Source: JAVBMU01 sp031552185
GTDB lineage: Bacteria; Actinomycetota; Actinomycetes; Actinomycetales; Cellulomonadaceae
DNA length: 64,000 bases
Direction: 5' to 3'
NCBI GenBank assembly: GCA_031552185.1
Contig: JAVBMU010000033.1
Span: forward strand, 1 to 64,000
In this document: piece by piece, positions 51,871 to 59,989 of the stretch
How positions within the stretch are numbered: position 1 is the first letter of the stretch
Layout: each line of letters begins with the position of its first letter
Translations under genes and position numbers: made by a program
Notes under the pieces: model-generated
Databases searched by the model: none
Told to the model about the DNA's origin: nothing
What the model saw: only the letters and a program-made list of their open reading frames with translations

Positions 51871-53575
51871 CGGGCCCAAGGCACGCCAGAGCCAGCTGGT
51901 CACCACGTACGGGGTCGGGTCGCTCTTCCCTGCAGGGGACCAGAGCTTCATGATCTGCGGTACGGACGAGTGGGACGAGAAGTGGTCGCCGACCGTGGAG
52001 GAGCCCCGCCTCGCCAGGTCCCTCGGTGTGCACACGTTCAGGGCACCCTCCTCCGGAAGGACGTCCGGCGACGTTCCTGTCGTGCGCTTCCCCGTCATGC
52101 ACTACTGCCCGGAGTGTCGTCGCCTCGACCCCTTCTGGAAGTTTAATGCGAAGACGATGCGCTGCGACGACTGCGGCCGCGACCTCACCCCGTCCCGATT
52201 CGTGGCCTGCTGTGAGCGAGGCCATATCGAGGACTTCCCCTACTACCGGTGGGTGCACAAGGACCAGGTGACCGCGGGAGAGAAGCACGTTCTGAAACTG
52301 AAGACCAAGGGCGCTTCCTCCTCGCTGTCCGACATTCTCGTCACCTGCTCCTGCGGTGTCACCCGCGACCTAGGCGGCGCCTTCAGCCGCAACGCTCTCA
52401 TCGGCATCCGTGGGTGTGGTGGACAGCGTCCCTGGCTCCCCGGAACTCCTGATGAGGAATGTGACAAGCCGCTACGCGTCCTGCAGCATGGTTCGTCCAA
52501 CGTCTGGTTCAGCGAGATGCGCTCCAGCATTTCGATCCCGCCGTGGACCAGTCCCGACGCCCGGTTCGTCATCGAGCACTGGCCGGTCCTCAAGCATCTT
52601 TCGGTCGAATCGCTCGCCCTCACGCTGCCCGCGATGGTGGCCGGCCACGCCGGCGTCGCCGCGGAGGGAGTACTTGACCTCGTCAAGGAACGCTTGGGCC
52701 TCGACGCCGGAGAGGCGCCGACTGACGGGCAGCTCCGCAAGCAGGAGTACGACGCTCTTGTCGCCACCAACGAAGGCGGGCCGCAGGACACCTTCCAATG
52801 CATCGATGTTGAGGTTTCCCAGGAGATCAAGCCCTTCGTGGCTCAGGTAGCCAAAGTCTCTCGGCTCCGTGAGGTGCGCGCCCTGTACGGGTTCTCCCGT
52901 GTAACGCCCAGCGCCACCGAGAAGGTCTCTCCGCACACCGCCCCCCTTAGTGCGACTCACAAGAACTGGCTGCCTGCTGTCGAGGTCCTCGGTGAGGGTG
53001 TGTTCGTCCGACTACGCGAAAACGTCGTAGCGACATGGGAGAGAACTTCGTTCGCCGCAGACCGCCAGGCTCTCATCGCTGAGTCGCTGCGATTGAAGGC
53101 GGAGTCGTCCGGGCAGCCCGTGCAGGAGGCACCCGCTGCGCGCTACGTAGCCCTCCACTCCCTGGCACACGCCCTCCTCCAGGAGCTCAGCCTTGAGGCC
53201 GGGTATCCCGTGGGTTCTCTGCGTGAGCGTGTCTACGCAGAGGCGGATCAGGCTGGGATTCTCATCTACACGGCCTCCTCCGACGCGGCAGGAAGCCTCG
53301 GAGGCCTCGCTGCGCTATCGGCTCCCGATCGCATTGTGCAGATTCTGGAGCATGCAGTCGGACGCGCTGGGTGGTGCTCCAACGACCCTGTCTGCGCGGA
53401 GTCTGGTCCGACCGGTTCCGATGGTCTGAACATCGCGGCGTGCCACGCCTGCCTGCTGCTGCCTGAGACTAGTTGCGAGAGCCGGAACGTCTACCTGGAT
53501 CGTGTAAGCCTCGTCGGTCCCGTTGAAGTCCCTGAACAAGGGTTCGCCGCGGTCCTTCGGGAGTTGCTCGGTTGA
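51857..53575 (+). CDS. drmB: DrmB-like DUF1998 protein
   Basis: The 572-residue protein matches DrmB, the DUF1998 partner of DrmA. The N-terminus RQSQLVTTYGVGSLFPAGDQ is typical. Zinc-ribbon pairs are CPEC (84-87) and CDDCGRD, followed by CCERGHIEDFPY and CSCGVTRDLGGAF. The DUF1998 part ends the protein: SSDAAGSLGGLAAL, CSNDPVCAES and CHACLLLPETSCESRNVYLDR. It overlaps drmA by 14 nt, indicating one transcript. Its Cys clusters probably bind metal and DNA. DrmC is not encoded after it. Confidence 0.9.
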   Translation: MATTDGPKARQSQLVTTYGVGSLFPAGDQSFMICGTDEWDEKWSPTVEEPRLARSLGVHTFRAPSSGRTSGDVPVVRFPVMHYCPECRRLDPFWKFNAKTMRCDDCGRDLTPSRFVACCERGHIEDFPYYRWVHKDQVTAGEKHVLKLKTKGASSSLSDILVTCSCGVTRDLGGAFSRNALIGIRGCGGQRPWLPGTPDEECDKPLRVLQHGSSNVWFSEMRSSISIPPWTSPDARFVIEHWPVLKHLSVESLALTLPAMVAGHAGVAAEGVLDLVKERLGLDAGEAPTDGQLRKQEYDALVATNEGGPQDTFQCIDVEVSQEIKPFVAQVAKVSRLREVRALYGFSRVTPSATEKVSPHTAPLSATHKNWLPAVEVLGEGVFVRLRENVVATWERTSFAADRQALIAESLRLKAESSGQPVQEAPAARYVALHSLAHALLQELSLEAGYPVGSLRERVYAEADQAGILIYTASSDAAGSLGGLAALSAPDRIVQILEHAVGRAGWCSNDPVCAESGPTGSDGLNIAACHACLLLPETSCESRNVYLDRVSLVGPVEVPEQGFAAVLRELLG

Positions 53576-53902
53576 TGTGTAGTCCTGTTCTAGTCGTGGC
53601 GGGGCGAAGCACTGATCTCCGACGTCGTCCGGGACGGTGCTTCTTGTATCGCTGAGTGCGGGCGCAGGCCGCGGATCCGGTCCTTGAGGATCCGTCAACG
53701 ACCTCGTTTTCCTGATCCGTTCCGCGATCATCGTCGCTGGCTTCCGCGGGAGCACCTTGAGCAAACGTCCTGATCTGCGCCTCGACCTCGCCTACGAGCG
53801 AACTGCGCGGCCCACGCTCCTGAACCGCCACGGGTTCTCTGCCGCATTAGAACACCGCGGTGATGTCGTTTCCGTGGCTTCGCCGCCCCTATCGCGGGTC
53901 GA
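53576..53902. other. Intergenic region after drmB
   Basis: About 330 bases hold no convincing gene. A weak inverted repeat GGATCCG...GGATCC near 53684 might end the operon transcript. The element end of the IS256 relic starts at 53903. Confidence 0.4.
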
Positions 53903-54418
53903 GTCCCTGGGAGTGGTGTAGCGCCGACGTGACCTTCTGGCTGGTCAGGCGGTCAGGGCGAGGGGCTCGGTGGTTGCCAGCTGGCTGTCGGGGACGAGGG
54001 TGAGGCGGGAGCGGGTCAGGACGTCCAGGGCGAAGTAGCGGTGCCCTTCGGCCCATTCGTCGTGCTGTTCGGCCAGGGCGGCGCCGACCAGGCGGGTGAT
54101 GGAGTCGCGGTCGGGGAAGATCCCGACGTCGTCGGTGCGGCGGCGGATCTCCTTGTTCAGGCGTTCGTTGGGGTTGTTCGACCAGATCTGGCGCCAGATC
54201 GTTTTGGGGAAGCTGGTGAACGCGAGCAGGTCGGGGCGGCGTCCAGGTGCTGCGCGACGGCTGGCAGCGCCGTGGCGACGTGGTCGAGGAGCTTGTCGAA
54301 GCAGGTCGCGACCACGGAGATCAGGGCGGCCTCGGCGCGCTTGCGTGAAGGATCACGCGGTGACCGCGCCATCGTCTACGACGACGACCACGGCCCCAGC
54401 GCTACACCACTCAGGGAC
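53903..54418 (-). mobile_element. Internally deleted IS256-family element
   Basis: GTCCCTG...GAGTGGTGTAGCGC (53903-53924) and its complement GCGCTACACCACTC...AGGGAC (54399-54418) form terminal inverted repeats that differ by a 2-nt gap. Between them is only the C-terminal third of an IS256 transposase on the minus strand. The element is about 516 bp, instead of roughly 1.3-1.4 kb for an intact one, so most of the transposase gene has been lost while both ends remain. Confidence 0.75.
53945..54372 (-). pseudogene. IS256-family transposase, C-terminal relic
   Basis: Read on the minus strand, two frames joined near 54245 give AEAALISVVATCFDKLLDHV, then LLAFTSFPKTIWRQIWSNN, RLNKEIRRRTDDVGIFPDRD, and AALAEQHDEWAEGHRYFALD, the typical end of Mutator-family transposases. 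A frameshift splits it, and the N-terminal two thirds are missing, so it is inactive. It may or may not derive from the same element as the N-terminal relic at 40717. Confidence 0.85.
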
Positions 54419-54832
54419 GCCACTTGTCCATGACGCGGGCACCGGACTGTAGCACCGGCCGGAGTTCGTGCCGGTACACAAGCTCGGTGACAAGGCCACC
54501 GCCGGCCGCCGGCACATGAAGCAGGGCTACCACCGGTTCACTCCAAAGGCGGGCCCGCCGCTCGATACGGGACGCAAGTACACGTCAGCGGCCACCTTGG
54601 CGCTGGAATCACGCGGCTCAGCGACGTGCGGCGTGACTCGTCCATCGACGGTCCTCCATCTCGTCGCACTTCCCGCGGACGGTGACGGCTCGGCGCGCCG
54701 CGAGGCGGTGCGCCGAGTCATCGCGTGGCTCCACGACCATCGCGCGTCTTCGATCGCTGCGACCCCGTGATCCGGCTGCTCGACGGGCGGTGGTCGAGTC
54801 GGCGGCTGGGCCGCTTCGGGTTGGGGTTTGGC
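54419..54832. other. Intergenic region between island and HEAT-like gene
   Basis: About 410 bases without a supported gene. A plus-strand frame (about 54468-54770, for example RHMKQGYHRFTPKAG) looks protein-like but has no start signal and no recognised family. It could be a remnant of a mobile gene. Confidence 0.35.
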
Positions 54833-54838
54833 TACCAT
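54833..54838 (+). promoter_or_regulatory. -10 box of the HEAT-like gene (leaderless)
   Basis: TACCAT is followed by 6 nt and the ATG at 54845. Confidence 0.55.
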
Positions 54839-54844
54839 CGCCGA

Positions 54845-57397
54845 ATGGACCCTCTCGCCGGCCTCGACGCCCTGGATTGGGCCGCGCTCAGCCACGCCTA
54901 CGGCGACGCCACGGACACCCCGGGCCTGCTGCGCGACCTCGGCGGCCCGGATTGGGAGTCTGCGCTCGACGGCCTGGCGGCGTCGATCCTGCACCAGGGC
55001 ACCGTCTACCCGGCGACCATTCCCGCCATCGCCTTTCTCGCCTCGATCGCAGGCGACGCAGCCGCACCGGGCCGTTGGGGCGCGTTGGCGTTCCTGACCG
55101 CCTACGCAGACTCGGTGGCGGCCGGATGGACCACGAACGCCCACTACCTGCCCGACGACACGGACATCGTCGCGTTCGATCGTGACGCCCGCGCAGCCCT
55201 GGCGAGCGCCGCCCAGGCCGTGGTGCGGCTCCTGCTGCCCGACGCCGACGCCGAGGTCCGGGCGCAGACCGCGCGCCTGCTCACCCGGGTTCCCGACCTG
55301 CCCTCCGGCGCCGAGGCGGCGTTGCATGCCGCGCTCGACGCGGAGACCGAGGACGACGTCGTCGTTGCGCTGGCCGCCGCGCTGTCCGCCCATGGCCGGT
55401 TGTCCGACGACGAGCGGGCCGGGCTCGCCGCCGGCTCGCCCCGGGTGCGTTTCGCCGTCGCGTGGTTGGCGGCACGGGCCGGCGACGTCGCCGCGAACGT
55501 TGAGCAACTCGGGTCGCTGTGGGAGTCGGAGGCCGCGGCCCTCGAGGCGTCGGGGACCTGCGGCGACGCCGTCGCCACCCTCGTCGGGACGCTCGGGACG
55601 AGGTCCCTGCCGGTTCTTGATCGGTTGGCCGACGGCGGCGGCGTGCAGTCGCTGCACGCGGCGATTCTCGGCTACACGACCGTTTTCCGCGGATGGCGGA
55701 GCGGGCTCCAGCCGGCCGTGGCCGGCCTGGTCCGGCTCGCGGCCCGGTTCGCCGACGACGACCAGATCCGGCGGACCGACGCCTGCCCTACTCACCAAAC
55801 CGCCGAGGCCATCCAGGCCGGCCAAGCCGACGAGGACGCCGGGCAGCCGGATCTGCGGGTGGCGCTCGTCCACTCGCTGAGCGAGGCCGTGCCCGGCGTC
55901 CGGAGCGACGCCGCCGCGCTCGCCCGGCTGTGCGATGCCCTGGACGGTCTGGCCCGCACTGCGCCGGCCCCCGTCCACCCGGCGCCGTCGGCGCAGGTGC
56001 GCCGAGGCCGGCTGGAGTCGCTCCGCGTGGACGTGCGGGCCGACGCCGCGGTCGGCCTGTTGCGGGCCGGTGACCCTCGGTGGGCCGGTTGGGTCATCGC
56101 CGTTCGCGATGCGACCGACGGCAAGCACCCAACCGCCGTGCCCGCCGCCCGCACGGGCAGCTCGCGGATGCCGCTGTCGGCCGCGGTTGAGCAGGAATTG
56201 CGGGCGGCGAACTCGGGGGAGACGAACCCGGGGGAGACGAACCCGGGGGAGAGGCCGGCCTGCGCGGCGAGCCCGGGAGATGCGAGCCCGGTGGAAACGC
56301 CGGCCCGCGCGGCGTTGACGGTGGCCACGCACGGTCCGGCGTGGATCGGGGTGATTGCCGCCCTGCCGGACGACATCGGCCGAACCGCCACCGAAGCGGT
56401 GGTCGAGGCGATCCCGGCCGGCCTCGGCCAGGCCGCCCGGCTCCTGGTGCGGTGGGATGTCACGTCGGCCGCAGACGCGTTGCGGCGCGCGAGTCTCTCG
56501 ACGCTAGGCGGCGACAACGAGGCGTGGAAGGCGGCGGAAATCGCGTGGGCGCGCGCCGCGGCCGGCGTCCTCGCCCGCCAACCTGTCATGGTTGCCGCCG
56601 CGTTCACGCCGCTGCCGAGCTACGGCAAGCGGGAGGCGCTTGAGATGTGGTGGCTCGCGCCGTCGAGCCTGCTCGACGACGCCTGCGCCGACCTGATCCG
56701 GCCCGGCGCGGCCACCTCGTACCCCAATCGGGACGCCCAGATCGCGGCCGCCGGAATCCTGCTCGAGCGAGGCAGGGAGCGCGTCAAGGAACAGGCTTGG
56801 CGGACGCTCGTCGGCATCATCGATGCCGGCGGCGAGCCGATGGGCGACGCGATCACGATGGCGCGTTCGTACCTGGACGCCGCGGCGCCGACCGTGGCCG
56901 CCGCCCGGAGTTCGACGTTGACCGCGCTCCTCGCGGACATTGCGCTCGCGGGGCGTTCGTCGTTCCTCGGTGAGGACCCGGCGGCCTCGCTGCGCGCCGC
57001 GCAAGCGCTACTCGACCTCGGCGCCGCGGACCGCAGCACCGTCGAGTCCGGGACCGCCAGCCCTGGCACCGCCGAATCCGGCGCCGCGCGCAGCACCGTC
57101 GAGTCCGGCGGCGGCCGCCGCCGCGCGATCGTCACGATGGCGCTCGCGACGCTGCGTCGGGCTTCGACGGAGTACGACGGCGCCTCCTACGCGCCGTTGG
57201 CCTGTTCCGTGCTGGCCGCGGCGGCCGCGGGCGATGCGGAATCGACCCGGGCGGCCCAGGACCTGCTGACGACGCTCGTCGAGGCGGACGCACGCCTCTC
57301 CGCCAACCTGGAGTCCGACACCGTCGCGAACGACGTCGCCTTCCTGGCCGCCGCCCGACGAGCGTCGGCCATGCTCAGCGGTGCACGTCCCGACTGA
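54845..57397 (+). CDS. HEAT-like repeat protein
   Basis: The 850-residue protein is almost entirely alpha-helical, rich in Ala, Leu, Arg and Asp. It shows repeated helix pairs such as VVRLLLPDADAEVRAQTARL, AAALSAHGRLSDDERAGLAA and AVGLLRAGDPRWAGWVIAV, typical of HEAT-type solenoids. Two low-complexity inserts interrupt it: NPGET repeats around residues 455-475 and TVESG units near 735-755. No catalytic motif was recognised, so a binding or scaffold role is likely. It starts at ATG 54845 with a -10 box 6 nt upstream. Its last 23 nt overlap the convergent GNAT gene. Whether it belongs to the island or the old chromosome is unclear; its GC-rich codon use matches the host. Confidence 0.68.
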   Translation: MDPLAGLDALDWAALSHAYGDATDTPGLLRDLGGPDWESALDGLAASILHQGTVYPATIPAIAFLASIAGDAAAPGRWGALAFLTAYADSVAAGWTTNAHYLPDDTDIVAFDRDARAALASAAQAVVRLLLPDADAEVRAQTARLLTRVPDLPSGAEAALHAALDAETEDDVVVALAAALSAHGRLSDDERAGLAAGSPRVRFAVAWLAARAGDVAANVEQLGSLWESEAAALEASGTCGDAVATLVGTLGTRSLPVLDRLADGGGVQSLHAAILGYTTVFRGWRSGLQPAVAGLVRLAARFADDDQIRRTDACPTHQTAEAIQAGQADEDAGQPDLRVALVHSLSEAVPGVRSDAAALARLCDALDGLARTAPAPVHPAPSAQVRRGRLESLRVDVRADAAVGLLRAGDPRWAGWVIAVRDATDGKHPTAVPAARTGSSRMPLSAAVEQELRAANSGETNPGETNPGERPACAASPGDASPVETPARAALTVATHGPAWIGVIAALPDDIGRTATEAVVEAIPAGLGQAARLLVRWDVTSAADALRRASLSTLGGDNEAWKAAEIAWARAAAGVLARQPVMVAAAFTPLPSYGKREALEMWWLAPSSLLDDACADLIRPGAATSYPNRDAQIAAAGILLERGRERVKEQAWRTLVGIIDAGGEPMGDAITMARSYLDAAAPTVAAARSSTLTALLADIALAGRSSFLGEDPAASLRAAQALLDLGAADRSTVESGTASPGTAESGAARSTVESGGGRRRAIVTMALATLRRASTEYDGASYAPLACSVLAAAAAGDAESTRAAQDLLTTLVEADARLSANLESDTVANDVAFLAAARRASAMLSGARPD

Positions 57398-57995
57398 TCG
57401 GCACCTGGCGGCGCCAATGCCAGAGGTCGCCGTCGTCCGGGTCGGTGACCGTGCCCAGCAGGGCGAAACCGGACTTTCGCAGCACCGCGGTCGAGGCGTT
57501 CTCCTGGGCCAGGGTGTGCGCGTCCACCGCGGAGACCGGCGCCAGGGCGCGCGCCCGCTCGACCAGCAGCCCGGCGAACGCCGTGGCGTAGCCCCGCCCC
57601 CGCAGGGCCGGCGCGATCTCGTAGCCGATCTCGGCGACGCCGTCCGCGGGCGGACCCTTGAACCCGCCGGACCCCACCAGGGTGCCGCCGCCCGCGCGCC
57701 CTTCGGCGGTGGTGGTGGTGCCGGTGCCGGTGCCCCGTTCAGGGCCGGTGCCGTGGGGACCGACGTCGAGCCCGGCGTCGGCGTCGAGGAAGAAGTACGT
57801 CCACCAGTCGGCCTCGGCCGGCCGGGTCTCGAGAACGTCCTGGACGTATGTCAGGCCCTCGGGAAATTCCGGCCAGCCTGCGGGGATCGCGACGCCGAGC
57901 GCCGCGCCCAAAGGGTCGGGACCGCTGGTCGCCGCGCGGAGGAGGTCCGGTGTCGCCACGACCAGGCGCAGGTTGGCGGCGTCGTCGAGGATCAT
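57375..57995 (-). CDS. GNAT-family N-acetyltransferase (RimJ/RimL type)
   Basis: The 206-residue protein resembles RimJ/RimL-type acetyltransferases. IGYEIAPALRGRGYATAFAG is the motif-A acetyl-CoA loop, and NASTAVLRKSGFALLG the typical late helix-strand. A Gly/Thr-rich insert (TGTGTTTTAEGRAGGG) lies before it. The substrate is unknown. ATG 57995 has a -10 box 6 nt upstream on the minus strand. It is convergent with the HEAT-like gene. Confidence 0.84.
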   Translation of the reverse strand: MILDDAANLRLVVATPDLLRAATSGPDPLGAALGVAIPAGWPEFPEGLTYVQDVLETRPAEADWWTYFFLDADAGLDVGPHGTGPERGTGTGTTTTAEGRAGGGTLVGSGGFKGPPADGVAEIGYEIAPALRGRGYATAFAGLLVERARALAPVSAVDAHTLAQENASTAVLRKSGFALLGTVTDPDDGDLWHWRRQVPISRDVHR

Positions 57996-58001
57996 GCCCC
58001 G

Positions 58002-58007
58002 ACCCTA
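58002..58007 (-). promoter_or_regulatory. GNAT -10 box (leaderless)
   Basis: On the minus strand TAGGGT is followed by 6 nt and the ATG at 57995. Confidence 0.55.
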
Positions 58008-58077
58008 TTCCTGCCGCGGAACCGTCGGCGGCGGCGCCGGCCGCGGTCGGCATCGAAAAGCCGTGAATGGGTCTGCC

Positions 58078-58320
58078 GAGTCAGTACCGGGTGCCGCCAG
58101 TCAGTACCCTGCGCGCCGAGTCAGAACCCAGGGACGGCCCGGTGCCCGTTTCCCGGCACTTTCAGTACTGACTCGCCGCGCAGGGTACTGACTCGACGCG
58201 CAGGGTACTGACTCGACGCGCAGGGTACTGACTCGGCGCGCAGGGTACTGACTCGACGCGCAGGGTACTGACTCGGCGCGCAGGGTACTGACTCGGCGCG
58301 CAGGGTACTGACTCGGCGTA
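58078..58320. repeat. AGTCAGTAC 20-bp inverted array, copy 2
   Basis: TCAGTACC occurs at 58081 and 58101, with TCAGAACC at 58121, 20 bp apart. A spacer with CCGGTGCCCGTTT and CCCGGC (58139-58157) follows, nearly identical to copy 1. Then GTACTGACTC occurs in inverted orientation at 58165, 58185, 58205, 58225, 58245, 58265, 58285 and 58305, eight phased units. The array lies between two divergent promoters. Confidence 0.92.
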
Positions 58321-58353
58321 GGCGCCGGTGCCGGCTCAGGTCGCCAGGGTGGA

Positions 58354-58359
58354 TAGCAT
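58354..58359 (+). promoter_or_regulatory. -10 box of the APH-like gene
   Basis: TAGCAT lies about 77 nt before the ATG at 58436, giving a leader with a GGAAGGGGG ribosome binding site. The -35 region falls between the repeat array and this box. Confidence 0.4.
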
Positions 58360-58435
58360 TCGTCGCGAGGCGACGCGGGCCGGACACGGGATTGCGGCCG
58401 TCGCGGAGCAGTTGACGGGCACGGAAGGGGGCGAG

Positions 58436-59398
58436 ATGGACCGGGCGTCGCGAGCCTGGGCAGGCGCGGCCGAGCGGGGTCCCGCCGAGCCCGCCGCGGC
58501 AGGCAGCGACCGCGCGGGCAACCACTTCGACGACTGGGTGAGCGACCTCATCGCCCGCGTCCGGCCCGACGACGACGGTCGGCCCCTCGTTCGATTCCGG
58601 CCCTCCGGCGACGAGCGGGACAGCGCCGAGATCCTGCGTCGCGGCTCGGTGGTGGTCAAGCTCCACGCGCGACGCATCGATCCGGGCGAGCTCGGGGCAC
58701 GGTTGGCTGCGCAGCGGGCGCCCGCCGTGGCGGAGTTCTGGGTTCAGCCGCTGTCGGCGGCGATCGCCGTGGCGCCGGACGGGCGGGCGGCGACGGTGTG
58801 GCCCCGGGTCGAGCCGCTCGACCCGGCCGAGCCGGCGCCCTGGGCGGAGGCCGGCCGGCTGCTGGCGGAGTTGCACCGGGCACCGGTCGCCGCCGGCCCG
58901 CCGCACGGCGGCCCGGCCCGGCTGCGGCGGGCGGTCGCCGGGCTGCGCCGGCTTGGGCGGGCTGACGTGGCCTGGCTGGTCGACCTCGGGGAGTGCCTGC
59001 TGCGCGAGGAGTCGCGCGTCGCGCCCGCGCCCGTCACCTGGGTGCACGGCGACTTCCACCTCGGGCAACTCGCTCGCCCGAGCGCGGACGGGCGCCTGCT
59101 GCTGCTGGATTGCGACGACTTCGGCGTCGGCGACCCCGCCTGGGATCTGGGGCGTCCTGCGGGCTACTGGGCGTCGGGTCTGCTGCCCGACGACGCGTGG
59201 TCGGCCTTTCTGGCCGCCTACCGGGGGGCGGGCGGTCGGGGAGTTCCGCAGGTGGGTGACCCGTGGCCCGCGCTGGACCTGCCGGCTCGGGCGGCGGTGG
59301 TCGTCGCGGCGGCGCGGGAACTCCGCCGCGACCCCGGCGGGCCGCCGGCCGCCGCATTATTGGCTACCTGTCGACAGATGAGAAGGTATGTCTCATGA
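58436..59398 (+). CDS. APH-family phosphotransferase
   Basis: The 320-residue protein has the aminoglycoside/choline kinase fold. VTWVHGDFHLGQL carries the catalytic Asp and LLLLDCDDFGVGDPAWDLG the metal-binding Asp. It belongs to the broad APH family; many members act on small hydroxylated compounds and are not resistance enzymes. GGAAGGGGGCGAG precedes ATG 58436; an upstream in-frame start is possible. The stop overlaps the zinc-ribbon gene by ATGA. Confidence 0.82.
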   Translation: MDRASRAWAGAAERGPAEPAAAGSDRAGNHFDDWVSDLIARVRPDDDGRPLVRFRPSGDERDSAEILRRGSVVVKLHARRIDPGELGARLAAQRAPAVAEFWVQPLSAAIAVAPDGRAATVWPRVEPLDPAEPAPWAEAGRLLAELHRAPVAAGPPHGGPARLRRAVAGLRRLGRADVAWLVDLGECLLREESRVAPAPVTWVHGDFHLGQLARPSADGRLLLLDCDDFGVGDPAWDLGRPAGYWASGLLPDDAWSAFLAAYRGAGGRGVPQVGDPWPALDLPARAAVVVAAARELRRDPGGPPAAALLATCRQMRRYVS

Positions 59399-59721
59399 GC
59401 CAACCTCCCAGCGACACGCCCGCGTACCAGCCCTATGGCAGCCCGCCGCCGGCCGCAAACACCCTGGTCTGTCCCAAGTGCCGCGCGCAGATGCGCACCT
59501 ACGAGCGCAACGGCGTTCACCTGGAGCAGTGCGACGGCTGCCGGGGCGTCTTCCTCGACTACGGCGAACTCGAGCACCTGACCGCGATGGAGGCCCGGAT
59601 GGTTCAGCCGCCGCCGACGCCCCAGTACGGCGCCGACCCCGGCTACGGGCCCGCCTGGGGGCACAAGGGCGGGAAGGGCTACCGCCGCGGCGGCTTCTCC
59701 GGACTGTTCTTCTCGAGCTGA
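59395..59721 (+). CDS. Zinc-ribbon (zf-TFIIB) protein
   Basis: The 108-residue protein has one zinc ribbon: CPKCRAQMRTYERNGVHLEQ then CDGCRGVFLDYGELEHL, the zf-TFIIB family pattern. The last 40 residues are Gly/Pro/Tyr/Lys-rich and end in SGLFFSS. Such proteins are widespread in actinobacteria with no defined function; regulation or nucleic-acid binding is possible. It starts at ATG 59395, overlapping the APH stop. Confidence 0.82.
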   Translation: MSQPPSDTPAYQPYGSPPPAANTLVCPKCRAQMRTYERNGVHLEQCDGCRGVFLDYGELEHLTAMEARMVQPPPTPQYGADPGYGPAWGHKGGKGYRRGGFSGLFFSS

Positions 59722-59989
59722 CCGCTCCGGACGGGGCGGGGGCGCCGCGGGGTCCCCGTGGTGGCGGACGGCTCAGGAGCCGGCTCGCCGGTCGCTTCGC
59801 GACGGCGTGAGCCGGCGCCCCGAGACGGTTGACGCCCCCGCTCCGTCTGCGGGTCGCCGCCGGACGCGGCGCAGCACCTGCGTCGTCGCGGGTGCAAACC
59901 ATCGCGGGACGTCGTACACCGGCTCGGCGAACCAGACGTCGCGGGAGCGTCGCTCCTTGGCGAGGCGCCGGGCCCGACCTGCGGTCGGC

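Larger units (their letters stand above)
40117..54418. other. Putative genomic island next to tRNA-Ala
   Basis: From the tRNA to about 54418 the sequence departs from its surroundings: three transposase relics (40409-41475), a four-gene helicase/ATPase operon (42073-53575) and an internally deleted IS256 element (53903-54418). The operon has visibly lower GC at third positions than the chromosomal genes on either side. No integrase is present, and no clear duplicate of the tRNA 3' end was found, so the entry route is unproven. Confidence 0.6.

Noticed and set aside
42073..53575. Druantia or Zorya system
   Set aside because: Druantia also has a DUF1998 helicase, but it is one giant DruE protein with other small partners; Zorya needs ZorA/ZorB motor proteins, which are absent. 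Separate DrmA and DrmB proteins fit DISARM better.
53891..53910. att site: possible copy of the tRNA-Ala 3' end (GGTCGAGTCCC)
   Set aside because: Only 10-11 nt resemble the T-arm of the tRNA, and the stretch is part of the IS256 terminal repeat region. No integrase gene is present.
40117..54418. Integrative conjugative element or prophage
   Set aside because: No integrase, relaxase, structural or replication gene is seen; only transposase relics and the helicase operon.
54468..54770. 100-codon open frame after the IS256 relic
   Set aside because: No start signal, no recognised family; could be a remnant of a mobile gene.
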